Program-made: the position numbers and the translations under genes | From: Methylomonas rapida | Lineage (GTDB): Bacteria > Pseudomonadota > Gammaproteobacteria > Methylococcales > Methylomonadaceae | DNA length: 64,000 bases | Direction: 5' to 3' | Assembly: GCF_024360925.2 (NCBI RefSeq) | Contig: NZ_CP113517.1 | Coordinates: 1,364,001-1,428,000, forward strand | In this document: positions 25,826 through 34,553 of the stretch, one piece after another | Layout of the letters: each line of letters opens with the position of its first letter | Position numbering within the stretch: the first letter of the stretch is position 1 | Notes under the pieces: generated by a model | What the model saw: only the letters and a program-made list of their open reading frames with translations | Told to the model about the DNA's origin: nothing | Databases searched by the model: none

Positions 25826-27328
25826 ATGCCGAACATCATGAAAATCCCCGAGCATTGGCAAAAGCCCTTGTTGACTTTGGTTTTGGTTGCATTGGTTTGT
25901 ATTGTGGCCTTTTATCATACTTGGGTCTCGATAGTCTCGATTTGGGAGCGGTCCGAAACCTTTACCCATGGATATCTGGTGATGCCAATCAGCTTATGGC
26001 TGATTTGGTTGCGCCGGGAAGATTATCGGCATTTGCATGCGTCTTTTAGTGGCTTGGCGCTAGTGTGTTTGCTTGGCTGCGGCTTTCTCTGGCTGGTGGC
26101 GGATCTAGTATCGGTGTTGATCATCCAGCAATGGGCGGCGGTGGGTGTTTTGGTCTGCGGTTTCTGGGCGGTTTTGGGGAACCGTGCGGCAGCGCAGATG
26201 TTATTTCCGTTGCTGTTTTTATTTTTGATGGTGCCGTTTGGCGAGGAATTCATTCCGTTTTTGATGGACTACACGGCGACTTTCGTGGTGACGCTGTTGC
26301 GGTTGACCGGTATCAGCGTTTATCGCGAAGGCACATTTTTCACGTTGACCTCGGGTCATTGGTCGGTCGTGGAAGGGTGTAGCGGCCTGCGGTATTTGAT
26401 TGCCTCTTTTACCTTGGGAACCGTCTATGCCTATCTAAATTACAGCAGTTACAAAAAGCGCGCTGTTTTCATGCTGGCATCCTTCCTGGTGCCGATTTTG
26501 GCCAATGGTTTGCGCGCCTACATGATTGTGATGATTGGGCATTTAAGCGACATGAAATTGGCCACCGGCGTCGATCACATTATTTATGGCTGGGTATTTT
26601 TCGGCTTGGTCATGTTGTTACTGTTTTACTTGGGGTCGTTTTGGCAGGATTCCGCGCCGCAAGCCATGCAGGGACCTGAAGCTGAAACTGAAACGACCAT
26701 GGCCATCTCGGGAGCTGGCAAGAGGTGGGGGGCTTTGCTTGCCCTTTTCATGGCGATCGCGGTTTGGCCAGTGCTGGCCGAGGAATTACATGCCCGGCAA
26801 GCCGTTCAAGCGGAAATTCCCATCGATGTGTCCGCGCGGCTGGAAGATGTTACGCCTAGTGTTCCCGATTGGGGCTGGGAGCCCAACTTCAAAGGCGTGA
26901 GAGCGAAGGCCGGCTATACGGTTCCAACAGCTGATTCCAGCGTTGCTATCTATATCGCTAATTTTGGCGATGAGTCGCAGGGAGGCGAATTGATCAATTC
27001 GCAAAATTATCTGGTGCCGCAGAAACATAAGGTCTGGCGCATGATCCATAACGCAAATACGACCGTTCATGGCCCGGATTGGTCGAAAGATGTCGAAGAA
27101 TCGGTTTTGAACAGCGATCAGCGCGATATTTTGGTTTGGCGATGGTACCGAGTGGGGGATGCCGAGGCGACCAATCACTATTACATCAAATGGCTGCAAT
27201 TGTTCAAACGTTTGACGGGTGATGCCTCGCCGGAGCTTATGATATTGTTGTACACCGAAACGCCTCATGGTGATAACCGCTTGGCTCGTGAAAAGCTGAT
27301 GAATGTCGCGCAGGCTTGTTGCGGTTAA
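25826..27328 (+). CDS. xrtA: Exosortase A fused to an EpsI domain
   Basis: 500 residues from the ATG at 25826, chosen because AGAGGAG lies five bases upstream; an in-frame ATG at 25799 lacks a good site. Residues 15-275 form the eight-helix exosortase with catalytic Cys185 (EGCSGLRY), Arg230 (LANGLRAYM) and His251 (GVDHIIYGW). Residues 280-500 are an EpsI domain, a periplasmic domain ending MNVAQACCG. Exosortase A processes PEP-CTERM proteins at the membrane and is always found with an exopolysaccharide cluster; EpsI is needed for methanolan-type exopolysaccharide. It is divergent from the large polysaccharide operon. Confidence 0.92.
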   Translation: MPNIMKIPEHWQKPLLTLVLVALVCIVAFYHTWVSIVSIWERSETFTHGYLVMPISLWLIWLRREDYRHLHASFSGLALVCLLGCGFLWLVADLVSVLIIQQWAAVGVLVCGFWAVLGNRAAAQMLFPLLFLFLMVPFGEEFIPFLMDYTATFVVTLLRLTGISVYREGTFFTLTSGHWSVVEGCSGLRYLIASFTLGTVYAYLNYSSYKKRAVFMLASFLVPILANGLRAYMIVMIGHLSDMKLATGVDHIIYGWVFFGLVMLLLFYLGSFWQDSAPQAMQGPEAETETTMAISGAGKRWGALLALFMAIAVWPVLAEELHARQAVQAEIPIDVSARLEDVTPSVPDWGWEPNFKGVRAKAGYTVPTADSSVAIYIANFGDESQGGELINSQNYLVPQKHKVWRMIHNANTTVHGPDWSKDVEESVLNSDQRDILVWRWYRVGDAEATNHYYIKWLQLFKRLTGDASPELMILLYTETPHGDNRLAREKLMNVAQACCG

Positions 27329-27367
27329 GCTGAGGTTCCCGAAGGAGTTCTCTCGGAACCAACTTCT

Positions 27368-27448
27368 TAAGTGGAAAAAGCTAAAGCTTTTTCACGCCAA
27401 TCGCAACTTGGGCGTGCAATGGCTTTAGCTATTGCCGAATATTGCTGG
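27368..27448. repeat. 81-base direct repeat, copy 1
   Basis: An 81-base block starting TAAGTGGAAAAAGC and ending GAATATTGCTGG. It is identical by eye to 27685-27765. It contains nested inverted repeats: GCTAAAGC with GCTTTAGC, and CACGCC with GGCGTG. It looks like a REP-type structured repeat rather than a gene. Confidence 0.85.
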
Positions 27449-27460
27449 CTTTTACTCTGG

Positions 27461-27565
27461 TTCCCACGGTCCTCCGTGGGAACCCATGCGGAGCCCGAGC
27501 GCAAGTACGGAGCTGTTGCTGACGTGGGCATGCCGGTCTGCATTCCCACGCGAGAGCGTGGGAAC
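27461..27565. repeat. Palindromic repeats of the GTTCCCACG type
   Basis: Two hairpins lie side by side. GGTTCCCACGG/CCGTGGGAACC is at about 27461-27484, and ATTCCCACGCG/CGTGGGAACG at about 27541-27565. A stretch CACTTCGACAAGCTCAG follows. Both are of the type dispersed as short structured repeats in many proteobacterial genomes. A similar hairpin pair occurs at 30234-30315. Confidence 0.7.
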
Positions 27566-27684
27566 GAGGCGTTTCACACTTCGACAAGCTCAGGGCAAAC
27601 GGAAAAGCCCTTAACTTAATAGCAGTGACGCGGAGCATGGGAACGATGATCCCGGAGTGCGGGAAATTATTCTCAACCAAATCC

Positions 27685-27765
27685 TAAGTGGAAAAAGCTA
27701 AAGCTTTTTCACGCCAATCGCAACTTGGGCGTGCAATGGCTTTAGCTATTGCCGAATATTGCTGG
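27685..27765. repeat. 81-base direct repeat, copy 2
   Basis: Second copy of the block at 27368-27448, identical over 81 bases, 236 bases after the end of copy 1. It lies upstream of the asparagine-synthetase-like gene. The 563-base region 27329-27891 between xrtA and that gene holds only these repeats and hairpins; no gene is supported there. Confidence 0.85.
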
Positions 27766-27891
27766 TTTTTTTCGGCAGACTGTTTTACATAAATAGGAAA
27801 TTTTTAGCGGTACTCCCAAAGAAAAGCGACATTCACTGGAAGCAGTGCCGGCCGCTTGCCAATCCTAGTAATCACTAACCACATAGTAATC

Positions 27892-29679
27892 ATGACGAAT
27901 TTTGCAGGATGGATGGGCAGCCAACGCCCGCAACGACAGATAGCGTCCATGTTGACCGACATGATGGCGGGGCAAACGGGTTGTCAGGTAGCTGTCGGCG
28001 CGCAATTTGGTTTGGCCGCAAAGCATTTTTCCGCGTCGGAAGGCCGACGTTTGTTGCTGGTAGCATTGAAAACCGGCCTGACAAATGAGCGTCAGCGGCA
28101 GTTGCTGGCAGCGTATGACAGGCATGGCTTGGAATTCCTGGAACGGGAAAAGCAGCCTGAAGCGCTGATTCTGATCGACAGCGAACGGCAATCCGTCATG
28201 ATGGCGACCGATCCGATTGGTCTTTGCAATCTGTATTACGCCCGGACCGCCGATGGTTTGGTGTTCGGCTCCAGCGCGGATTTCGTGGTGCGCCACGCGG
28301 ATGTCGACGATGAAATTTCGCCGCAGAGCGTTTACGACTACGTTTATTACCACCATTGCCCCAGTCCCAATACCATTTACCAGGCGGTTAAAAAACTGGA
28401 AGGTGGGCAATGTCTGATCTGGCAAAATGGGCAACTATCGCTGAAGTATTATTGGCAGCCCACTTTTCAAGAGTCCGCATCGATCAACCTGAAACAGGCT
28501 GGAGCGGAATTACAAGCGCTCATCATAGATGCCGTCAACGTGATGGCCGAATCGGCGGAGCAAACGGGCGCTTTTCTGAGCGGTGGTCTGGATAGTTCCA
28601 CTGTTGCCGGGGCGTTAGCCAAGGTTTATCCAGGTCAGGCGAAAACCTTTTCGATAGGCTTTCCGGTCGAGGGCTATAACGAAATCGAATATGCCAATAT
28701 CGCCGTCAAACATTTCAATACCCGTCAGCACGAATATTATGTGACGCCGGAAGATACCGTCAATGCGGTGTCTTTGATAGCCGCGTATTACGACGAACCA
28801 TTCGGCAATTCCTCGGCCCTGGCGGCCTATTATTGCGCCAAGCTGGCCAAAGACAATGGCATCAAGCGTTTGTTGGGAGGTGACGGCGGTGATGAAATCT
28901 TCGCCGGTAACGAGCGTTACGCCAAACAAATGCTGTTCGAGCATTATCATCGCTTGCCGGGTTTTGCCAAGGTTGCATTGGAATCCGGTTTGAATCATTT
29001 ACCCGCGGTATTGGCCAAACAAAAAATCCCATTCAAGGCCAGGCGTTATATCGAGCAGGCCAATACCCTCATGCCGGACCGCTTGCAGGATTACAATTTC
29101 CTGCACCGCCATGATGTAGCGGATATTTTTCAGGACGATTTTTTAACCAGAATCGATACCGCCGAGCCGTTACGTTTGCTGAAAGAGAGCTACTGGCGGC
29201 CGGAACAGGCGAGCACCCTGAATCGCATGCTGTATATGGATTGGAAAACCACTTTGCATGACAACGATTTGGTCAAGGTCAACCGGATGTGCGAACTAGC
29301 CGGCGTGGAGGTTGGTTATCCATTGCTCGATCAGCGTATCGTCGATTTGTCCTGCAAAATCCCATCGGCGAGCAAATTGCAAGGGCAGAAACTGCGTTGG
29401 TTTTATAAACAGGCGATGGCGGATTTTCTGCCTGAGCCGATTATCAACAAATCCAAACACGGTTTTGGCTTGCCGTTCGGTGTCTGGCTGAAAGATCATC
29501 AGCCGCTGAAGGAACTGGCGTATGACGCGATTCATGGCCTGAAAAAGCGCGAATACTTCAAGCCGGCTTTCCTGGATCATGCCATCGACATGCATCAAAG
29601 CATACATGCCGCTTATTACGGTGAATTGATCTGGATTTTGATGATGCTGGAACTGTGGTTTGTCGGCAAAGGCCGTTGA
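27892..29679 (+). CDS. Asparagine synthetase-like amidotransferase lacking the N-terminal Cys
   Basis: 595 residues from the ATG at 27892; a TTG at 27856 is also in frame. The N-terminal class II glutaminase fold is present (residues 1-190, with MMATDPIGLCNLYY), and the ATP-pyrophosphatase domain has the P-loop AFLSGGLDSSTVAG and GGDGGDEIFAGNERY. Normal enzymes begin MCGIAG with Cys2 as the glutaminase nucleophile; here the aligned start is MTNFAGW, with no Cys. It may use free ammonia or a partner. Asparagine-synthetase-like proteins are usual partners of exosortase A, and this gene lies downstream of xrtA on the same strand, probably for amidating a sugar acid. Confidence 0.88.
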   Translation: MTNFAGWMGSQRPQRQIASMLTDMMAGQTGCQVAVGAQFGLAAKHFSASEGRRLLLVALKTGLTNERQRQLLAAYDRHGLEFLEREKQPEALILIDSERQSVMMATDPIGLCNLYYARTADGLVFGSSADFVVRHADVDDEISPQSVYDYVYYHHCPSPNTIYQAVKKLEGGQCLIWQNGQLSLKYYWQPTFQESASINLKQAGAELQALIIDAVNVMAESAEQTGAFLSGGLDSSTVAGALAKVYPGQAKTFSIGFPVEGYNEIEYANIAVKHFNTRQHEYYVTPEDTVNAVSLIAAYYDEPFGNSSALAAYYCAKLAKDNGIKRLLGGDGGDEIFAGNERYAKQMLFEHYHRLPGFAKVALESGLNHLPAVLAKQKIPFKARRYIEQANTLMPDRLQDYNFLHRHDVADIFQDDFLTRIDTAEPLRLLKESYWRPEQASTLNRMLYMDWKTTLHDNDLVKVNRMCELAGVEVGYPLLDQRIVDLSCKIPSASKLQGQKLRWFYKQAMADFLPEPIINKSKHGFGLPFGVWLKDHQPLKELAYDAIHGLKKREYFKPAFLDHAIDMHQSIHAAYYGELIWILMMLELWFVGKGR

Positions 29680-29701
29680 CAGGCAGTTTTTCCGGCGCCA
29701 C

Positions 29702-30127
29702 TCAAAAGGGTTTCAAGACCGCCAGCCAAACGATCGCAAACAAGAATAGCACCGGAATTTCGTTGACCCAACGGAAATAGACGTGGCTGTGCTGGTTGCG
29801 GTCGTGTTTGAAATCCAACAGCCATTTGCCGCAGAAAACGTGATACACCGCCAAAACAGCCAGCAGTGCAAATTTGGCATGCAACCAACCCGCGCCGGAG
29901 TAAAGTGTCCAGGCATAGTCTTGCAGCATCCAAATGCCAAAGATAAACGTGCAAAGCATGCCGGGCGTCATGATGCCGTAGTACAGCTTGCGTTCCATGA
30001 CTTTAAAGCGTTCGTTGCTGATGGCATCGTCGCTCATGGCGTGATAGACGAACAAGCGCGGCAGATAAAACAGTCCGGCAAACCAGGTCACCATGAAGAT
30101 CAAATGAAGTGCTTTTAACCAAAGCAT
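29702..30127 (-). CDS. hemJ: Protoporphyrinogen oxidase HemJ-like membrane protein
   Basis: 141 residues, four to five membrane helices. It matches the HemJ family: MLWLKALHLIFMVTWFAGLFYLPRLF with conserved His8, MERKLYYGIMTPGM, AGWLHAKFALL (conserved Lys) and VYFRWVNEIPVLFLF. HemJ oxidises protoporphyrinogen IX to protoporphyrin IX in heme synthesis. The gene converges with the asparagine-synthetase-like gene and is flanked by repeat-rich intergenic DNA on its 5' side. Confidence 0.9.
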   Translation of the reverse strand: MLWLKALHLIFMVTWFAGLFYLPRLFVYHAMSDDAISNERFKVMERKLYYGIMTPGMLCTFIFGIWMLQDYAWTLYSGAGWLHAKFALLAVLAVYHVFCGKWLLDFKHDRNQHSHVYFRWVNEIPVLFLFAIVWLAVLKPF

Positions 30128-30189
30128 AAAGGCCTCTCTCGTTAGTTGTCAGTTGACAGATCGTGTATGGAATGTGGCAAAAGGGTTTA

Positions 30190-30442
30190 AATCCATAAGA
30201 TTAGGATTTTGGCAGAAATAACTTCCGCTTAGGGTTCCATGCTCCGCGTGGGAGACGCTCTAGCTTTCCGAGCCGCCGAGCGGTTCTGGCTGCATTCCCT
30301 CGCGGAGTATGGGAACGATGAGCCCGGAGTGCGGGAAGTTATTTTCAACCAAACGCTCATGAACCCCAGCAAATGAAGGTTTTCTGAGCGACGTCCTCGT
30401 CGCGGCGAAGGCGTCGCTCCGGCAATGAATCCATAAGATTAG
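30190..30442. repeat. Repeat-rich intergenic segment bounded by 15-base direct repeats
   Basis: AATCCATAAGATTAG occurs at 30190-30204 and again at 30428-30442. Between them lie a GTTCC...GGAAC hairpin pair (about 30234-30315), a block GGAGTATGGGAACGATG plus CCCGGAGTGCGGGAA resembling 27640-27680, and an inverted pair GAGCGACG/CGTCGCTC near 30386-30419. No gene is seen in the 416 bases 30128-30543. Confidence 0.65.
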
Positions 30443-30543
30443 TATTGTTTATGTGAGTTTCGTCATGTCTTGTCGGTTTGTTGGGGAAAAGTTTTTAGGT
30501 TAACTGCTATTCTTTCACAGAATTTTCTTCGTGGAGGGATTTG

Positions 30544-31242
30544 ATGCCCCGATTTACTAAAAACTTGTTTCTAGTAGACGCGGCCGAGCCGCGGCCCCAT
30601 CCGTTCGGGGATGGCGAGCCGTTACTGTTTGCCGGCACGACAATGGATGAGCCTGCCATCCTTGCCGTCTTGACCCATAAAGTCGGCAAAAAACCCAGGG
30701 ATTTATTCGCTCATGTGCGGCGGATTTATTTTTGCTATCAACAGGCCTTGTCGGAACCACTTTACGCGGCGTTACTGGATTTGCTGATCATACTCGACGG
30801 CAAGGGGCGCCAGTTCAGCCAGCGCTTGCTTCAGGGCAGTCGGTCACGGCTCGATGCGGTGCAGTGGTCGCTATGCAAACAGGCGCTGGATTCTCCGGCC
30901 AATGTGGCTGGTAATCGTCATTCCCTATTCACGACCGGAACCATAGGTACGCTGCATCTCGTCGAAATCCGGCGGAAACAGCAGGAACGACATGATTATC
31001 TGGCTTTGGCTAACGATTACATCGAATACAGTCAGCTGGAAGAAGCCATGGCGGTTTTGGAGCGGGGGCTCGATGAGCAGCCTGGACGCCAAGATTTCCA
31101 GGCCGCGCTGCTCGAATTGTATCGATCGACCCTGAGTAGCGAGCGGTTCAGGACAAGGTACGAAGCCATGCAATCCTCTGGTTTGCCGCTCATCGAGGAT
31201 TGGCGGGCAGTGGCCGATTTTTTTGCTGGGATGACATCATGA
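30544..31242 (+). CDS. TPR-containing protein, first gene of the signalling cluster
   Basis: 232 residues from the ATG at 30544, preceded by GGAGGG. I do not recognise a named family. The last third forms a TPR-like pair (YLALANDYIEYSQLEEAMAVLERGL, then DFQAALLELYRST) that resembles the C-terminal TPR domain of FimV-type polar proteins. The middle is helical (LYAALLDLLIILDGKGRQF). No signal peptide. It overlaps the next gene by four bases (ATGA). In Pseudomonas FimV acts with an adenylate cyclase in twitching control, which makes the cyclase later in this cluster suggestive. Confidence 0.65.
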   Translation: MPRFTKNLFLVDAAEPRPHPFGDGEPLLFAGTTMDEPAILAVLTHKVGKKPRDLFAHVRRIYFCYQQALSEPLYAALLDLLIILDGKGRQFSQRLLQGSRSRLDAVQWSLCKQALDSPANVAGNRHSLFTTGTIGTLHLVEIRRKQQERHDYLALANDYIEYSQLEEAMAVLERGLDEQPGRQDFQAALLELYRSTLSSERFRTRYEAMQSSGLPLIEDWRAVADFFAGMTS

Positions 31243-32420
31243 AAAAACCAGCGGGTAAGGCACCCTTCAACGTAGCGCTGTATGGCATGGACCCACGCAG
31301 TTATAAAACCATGGAGCTCTATTTGAAAGGCCCTTGTCGTGGTATGGCGATCGTTGTCGACCCGGCTGATGCCGACATCGATATCATCGATGCCGACTTT
31401 GCAACGGCGGGCGAAATTCTGCAAAAAAGGCGTCAGCAAGCGCCAGGGCGGCCGATTATATTGCTGTCCTTGCAAACGTTGAACCTGGAAAACACCTATT
31501 TCGTGCAAAAGCCCGTGAAGGCCGAGCAACTGCTGGCGGTCTTCACTCGCATCAAATCGGCCGACCTTGAAGCCAAAAACAAACCGGTAATGCTTGCAAA
31601 GCCAGCCGCAACGACCGTCGCCGAGAGTAAAACCGAACCCGCCGGCGAAGTAATGACATCGCCTCGGCTGGATCAACCAAGGACCCAAAAGCGCGCTTTA
31701 TTCGAAGACAACGAAGGCGGATATGCGACTTTCCTGGGGACGCTGTCCGGCATTGATTTCGACGATCCAGAGCAACTACGCACCGCCAGTTTCGATCCCA
31801 GGCTTTATTTTCTCAGTTATGTGCAATCGGCCTATAGGGTCGCTTGCCATGAAAAGCGGGCGTTGCAGCTCAATTCTGTCTGGAAGCCGGTGCTGATCTT
31901 TCCAGATAGCCATCAAGTCTGGCTGGACGCGGATGACAAGCAATTGAGGGCTTTTGCCGGCGTCGAGCAGAATAAGATTTTTGCCGGCAACATTGGCGTG
32001 ATCCCCATCGAGGCAGAGACGGTCAAGGCCACCAAAGAGCTTGACAAGTTTCAGGACATGGATGCTTTTCTGTGGAAATTGACGATCTGGACTTCCAAGG
32101 GGCGCTTCCCGTTCGGGCTGGATTTGAATCATCCGGTGTATTTGAAGCACTGGCCGAATTTCACGCGCTTGTTGCTGACTCCGGATGCCTTGCGCATCGC
32201 GGCCTTGTTGGTTCAAGGCCCCAGAACTCCGTTGGACATAATCAAGGTTTTAAACGTCAGTCCGCAGTATGTATTTGCCTTCATCAGCGCTAGCCTCGGT
32301 CTAGGCATGTTGGGCAAAAGCGAGCGCAGGGCCGACGAGATCATTGTTGCCGAACCGCCCAAGCATGCTAAGCGACAAGGCTTGCTGGCCAAGATTCTGA
32401 ATAAATTACGCAGCGATTAA
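31239..32420 (+). CDS. Degenerate receiver-like protein with C-terminal helical domain
   Basis: 393 residues, starting in the stop codon of the previous gene. The first 110 residues have the alternating strand/helix pattern of a receiver domain (FNVALYGMDPRSYKTMELYL, DIDIIDADF, PIILLSL, YFVQKPVKAEQLL with the K-P pair). A phospho-acceptor Asp is not clearly placed. A Ser/Pro/Ala-rich linker follows, then about 240 residues ending in a helical segment LDIIKVLNVSPQYVFAFISA and a basic tail. It may be an adaptor rather than a phosphorylated regulator. Co-transcribed with the GTPase gene, 15 bases downstream. Confidence 0.6.
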   Translation: MKKPAGKAPFNVALYGMDPRSYKTMELYLKGPCRGMAIVVDPADADIDIIDADFATAGEILQKRRQQAPGRPIILLSLQTLNLENTYFVQKPVKAEQLLAVFTRIKSADLEAKNKPVMLAKPAATTVAESKTEPAGEVMTSPRLDQPRTQKRALFEDNEGGYATFLGTLSGIDFDDPEQLRTASFDPRLYFLSYVQSAYRVACHEKRALQLNSVWKPVLIFPDSHQVWLDADDKQLRAFAGVEQNKIFAGNIGVIPIEAETVKATKELDKFQDMDAFLWKLTIWTSKGRFPFGLDLNHPVYLKHWPNFTRLLLTPDALRIAALLVQGPRTPLDIIKVLNVSPQYVFAFISASLGLGMLGKSERRADEIIVAEPPKHAKRQGLLAKILNKLRSD

Positions 32421-32435
32421 GGGTTAAGAAGTCCC

Positions 32436-32981
32436 ATGAGTCAATATAAAATCATTTTTACCGGCCCGGTTGGCGCCGGCAAAACCACGGCTATCAGCAG
32501 TATCAGCGATATGCCGCCGGTCAAGACCGATGCCGCCGCCAGCGACATGACCAAAAATCGCAAATCCTCCACCACGGTGGCGATGGACTATGGCGTCATG
32601 AATCTGGATGGCGGCGAAAAGGTCCATCTTTACGGCACCCCCGGACAAGAGCGGTTCGATTTCATGTGGGATATTCTGACCACGGGCGGCATCGGCTTGA
32701 TTCTGCTGCTGGATAACACGCGAACCGATCCTTTTCAGGATATGCGCTTCTTTCTGGATGCGTTTGACAAGTTCATCAAGTCCACCTCGGTAGCGATAGG
32801 TGTTACCCAGATGGACCTCAGTAGCAAACCCTCGATAGCCGATTACCATGAGCAATTGCAGGCGATGGGCTATCACCTGAAGCCTCCGGTGTTTGCGGTC
32901 GACGCCCGGGAATACAACGATGTTTCGTTGTTGGTGCAGAGCTTGTTGTATTCCCTGGATCCAGGATTGCAGGGCGAGTGA
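32436..32981 (+). CDS. Small Ras-like GTPase (COG2229/MglA-like)
   Basis: 181 residues. P-loop GPVGAGKTT (residues 10-18), a switch I Thr in RKSSTTVAMDYG, switch II region GTPGQERF (67-74) and TQMD (124-127) in place of NKxD. The DxxG aspartate is replaced by Gly67, as in some MglA-type GTPases. Such GTPases are switched by roadblock-domain partners; two roadblock-type genes follow immediately, which fits a GTPase/GAP unit. In Myxococcus and Thermus related pairs set polarity and motility. The effector here is unknown. Confidence 0.9.
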   Translation: MSQYKIIFTGPVGAGKTTAISSISDMPPVKTDAAASDMTKNRKSSTTVAMDYGVMNLDGGEKVHLYGTPGQERFDFMWDILTTGGIGLILLLDNTRTDPFQDMRFFLDAFDKFIKSTSVAIGVTQMDLSSKPSIADYHEQLQAMGYHLKPPVFAVDAREYNDVSLLVQSLLYSLDPGLQGE

Positions 32982-32982
32982 C

Positions 32983-33657
32983 ATGAACGAATTCAAATTA
33001 AGCGAAGGCTTGTTTTTATACCCTACGCCGGCGGGGGCTTATCAGGCCATTTCCTCTATGGAAGCCGACAAGCCAAGGCGGTTTTTGCGGCGTTTGCTGC
33101 AGCTGGCGCAAACGCCGCCGCTGACTATCGAACAGTTATTGATGTTGGCGGATGGCGACGAAGAAAGCAAAGTGCTGGAATTGCTGCACCACTGTCAGAA
33201 GTTGGGGTGGGTGCAGGGTGTCGATACGGTGATCGAAGCTCCCATTGGGGCACTGGAAGACATATTACCGGAACTACTGGACAAGATCACCGACAATGGA
33301 AAGGTGCTGCTTGCCGACGACCAGGGTTTTTATCTGGCCTGTAGTGGCTTTCCTCATGAAGTGGCCGAGGAATTGTCGGCCCTGAGCGCCGATTTGGCGA
33401 TGCTGCACAAGCGCCGGTCCGGATTGTTGATCAACAACATGGGTATTGCCAGCCAGGCTTGGGCAATCGTCGATGCCTTCGGCAATAGCCAGATAGGATT
33501 TTGGCCGGTTTTCATCGGCCAGCAATGTTTCGTGATTGCGATTGCCGGCATTCCGCATTTCAACCAGCCCGAGTTCGTCACATTGATTTGGGCGTTGAGT
33601 ATTCGGTACGCAAAAAAGGACGACCCAAGGCGGGTTGATGGTTTTGGAACACTATAA
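32983..33657 (+). CDS. Roadblock-like protein with N-terminal helical domain
   Basis: 224 residues from the ATG at 32983, one base after the GTPase stop. The N-terminal 90 residues are helical and look winged-helix-like (PPLTIEQLLMLADGDEESKVLELLHHCQKLGW). Residues 95-220 fit a roadblock/LC7 fold: GKVLLADDQGFYLACSGFP, EVAEELSALSADLAMLHKRR and CFVIAIAGIPHFNQPEF. Roadblock proteins regulate small GTPases. It would be a second, longer partner for the GTPase next to the simple one downstream. The family call is from fold pattern and context. Confidence 0.7.
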   Translation: MNEFKLSEGLFLYPTPAGAYQAISSMEADKPRRFLRRLLQLAQTPPLTIEQLLMLADGDEESKVLELLHHCQKLGWVQGVDTVIEAPIGALEDILPELLDKITDNGKVLLADDQGFYLACSGFPHEVAEELSALSADLAMLHKRRSGLLINNMGIASQAWAIVDAFGNSQIGFWPVFIGQQCFVIAIAGIPHFNQPEFVTLIWALSIRYAKKDDPRRVDGFGTL

Positions 33658-33676
33658 AGTTAAGAGGAAATGATTT

Positions 33677-34039
33677 ATGCGAGCTGATTTGCTGACATCG
33701 GTATTGACCGAGCTGAACGGAACATCGGCGGATATTGAAGCATCGGGCGTGATTTCGACCGATGGCTTGATGATGGCGTCGGTATTGCCGGCGGGCATGG
33801 ATGAAGACAGGGTGGGGGCGATGAGCGCGGCGATGCTGTCGCTGGGCGATAGAACGGCACAGGAATTGAATCGGGGCGGACTGGAGCAAGTCTTGATCAA
33901 GGGTCATCATGGCTACGTGCTGATGACCTATGCCGGCGAAGAGGCTGTGTTGACGGTTTTAGCCAAGCCGAATGCCAAGTTGGGTTTGATATTCCTGGAT
34001 GTCAAACGGGCGGCGGAAAGCATTGCCGAAATGCTGTAA
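33677..34039 (+). CDS. Roadblock/LC7 domain protein (MglB-like)
   Basis: 120 residues, a single roadblock domain: LLTSVLTELNGTSADIEASGVISTDG, RVGAMSAAMLSLGDRTAQEL and a hydrophobic strand YVLMTYAGEEAVLTVLA. This is the standard length and pattern of bacterial MglB-type proteins, which form dimers and act as GTPase-activating proteins or scaffolds. RBS AGAGGAA lies upstream of the ATG. Its likely partner is the GTPase at 32436. Confidence 0.92.
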   Translation: MRADLLTSVLTELNGTSADIEASGVISTDGLMMASVLPAGMDEDRVGAMSAAMLSLGDRTAQELNRGGLEQVLIKGHHGYVLMTYAGEEAVLTVLAKPNAKLGLIFLDVKRAAESIAEML

Positions 34040-34063
34040 TCATCACCGCATCGGGAGAGCACC

Positions 34064-34540
34064 ATGATTGCTGATATGAAAGTCGAGGATATCGTCGGCG
34101 AATACCAGGAAGCGAACTTGCAACTTTACGGCTCGATCAAGCGCAAGGTTTTTTATACGCAAATCGAAACGCCTTATCCGGATGGCAAACTCATCGTATC
34201 GACGACCAATCCGGAAGGCATTATCACCCACGCCAACCGATCGTTCGTCGAAATGTCGGGCTATCTGGAAGAAGAGTTGATCGGCGCGCCACATTCGATC
34301 CTTAGGCATCCGGACATGCCGGCGGCCGCCTTCAAGGACTTATGGGACACGATACAGCGGGGCGAAAAATGGCAAGGTTACGTCAAGAATCTGCGCAAGG
34401 ACGGCGGTTTTTATTGGGTCAAAGCCACCGTGATTCCCAATATCAGGGGCGGTAAATTGGTGGCTTATACCTCGGTGCGGCGCAAGCCCTCGCGCACCAA
34501 GGTGGAAGAATGCATCAAACTTTATCCCACGCTGTTTTGA
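34064..34540 (+). CDS. Aer-like PAS domain protein
   Basis: 158 residues, one PAS domain and little else. The core matches the Aer/FAD-type PAS: LIVSTTNPEGIITHANRSFVEMSGY, ELIGAPHSILRHPDMPAAAFKDLWDTI, WQGYVKNLRKDGGFYWVKATV. In Aer this domain binds FAD and senses redox state. No kinase, methyl-accepting or output domain is attached, so it must act through a partner, plausibly the adjacent GTPase/roadblock proteins. RBS GGGAG precedes the ATG. Confidence 0.9.
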   Translation: MIADMKVEDIVGEYQEANLQLYGSIKRKVFYTQIETPYPDGKLIVSTTNPEGIITHANRSFVEMSGYLEEELIGAPHSILRHPDMPAAAFKDLWDTIQRGEKWQGYVKNLRKDGGFYWVKATVIPNIRGGKLVAYTSVRRKPSRTKVEECIKLYPTLF

Positions 34541-34553
34541 CAAGGAGGGCATC

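Noticed and set aside
27368..27765. Possible CRISPR array
   Set aside because: Only two copies of an 81-base unit with a 236-base interval; no regular short repeats and no cas genes.
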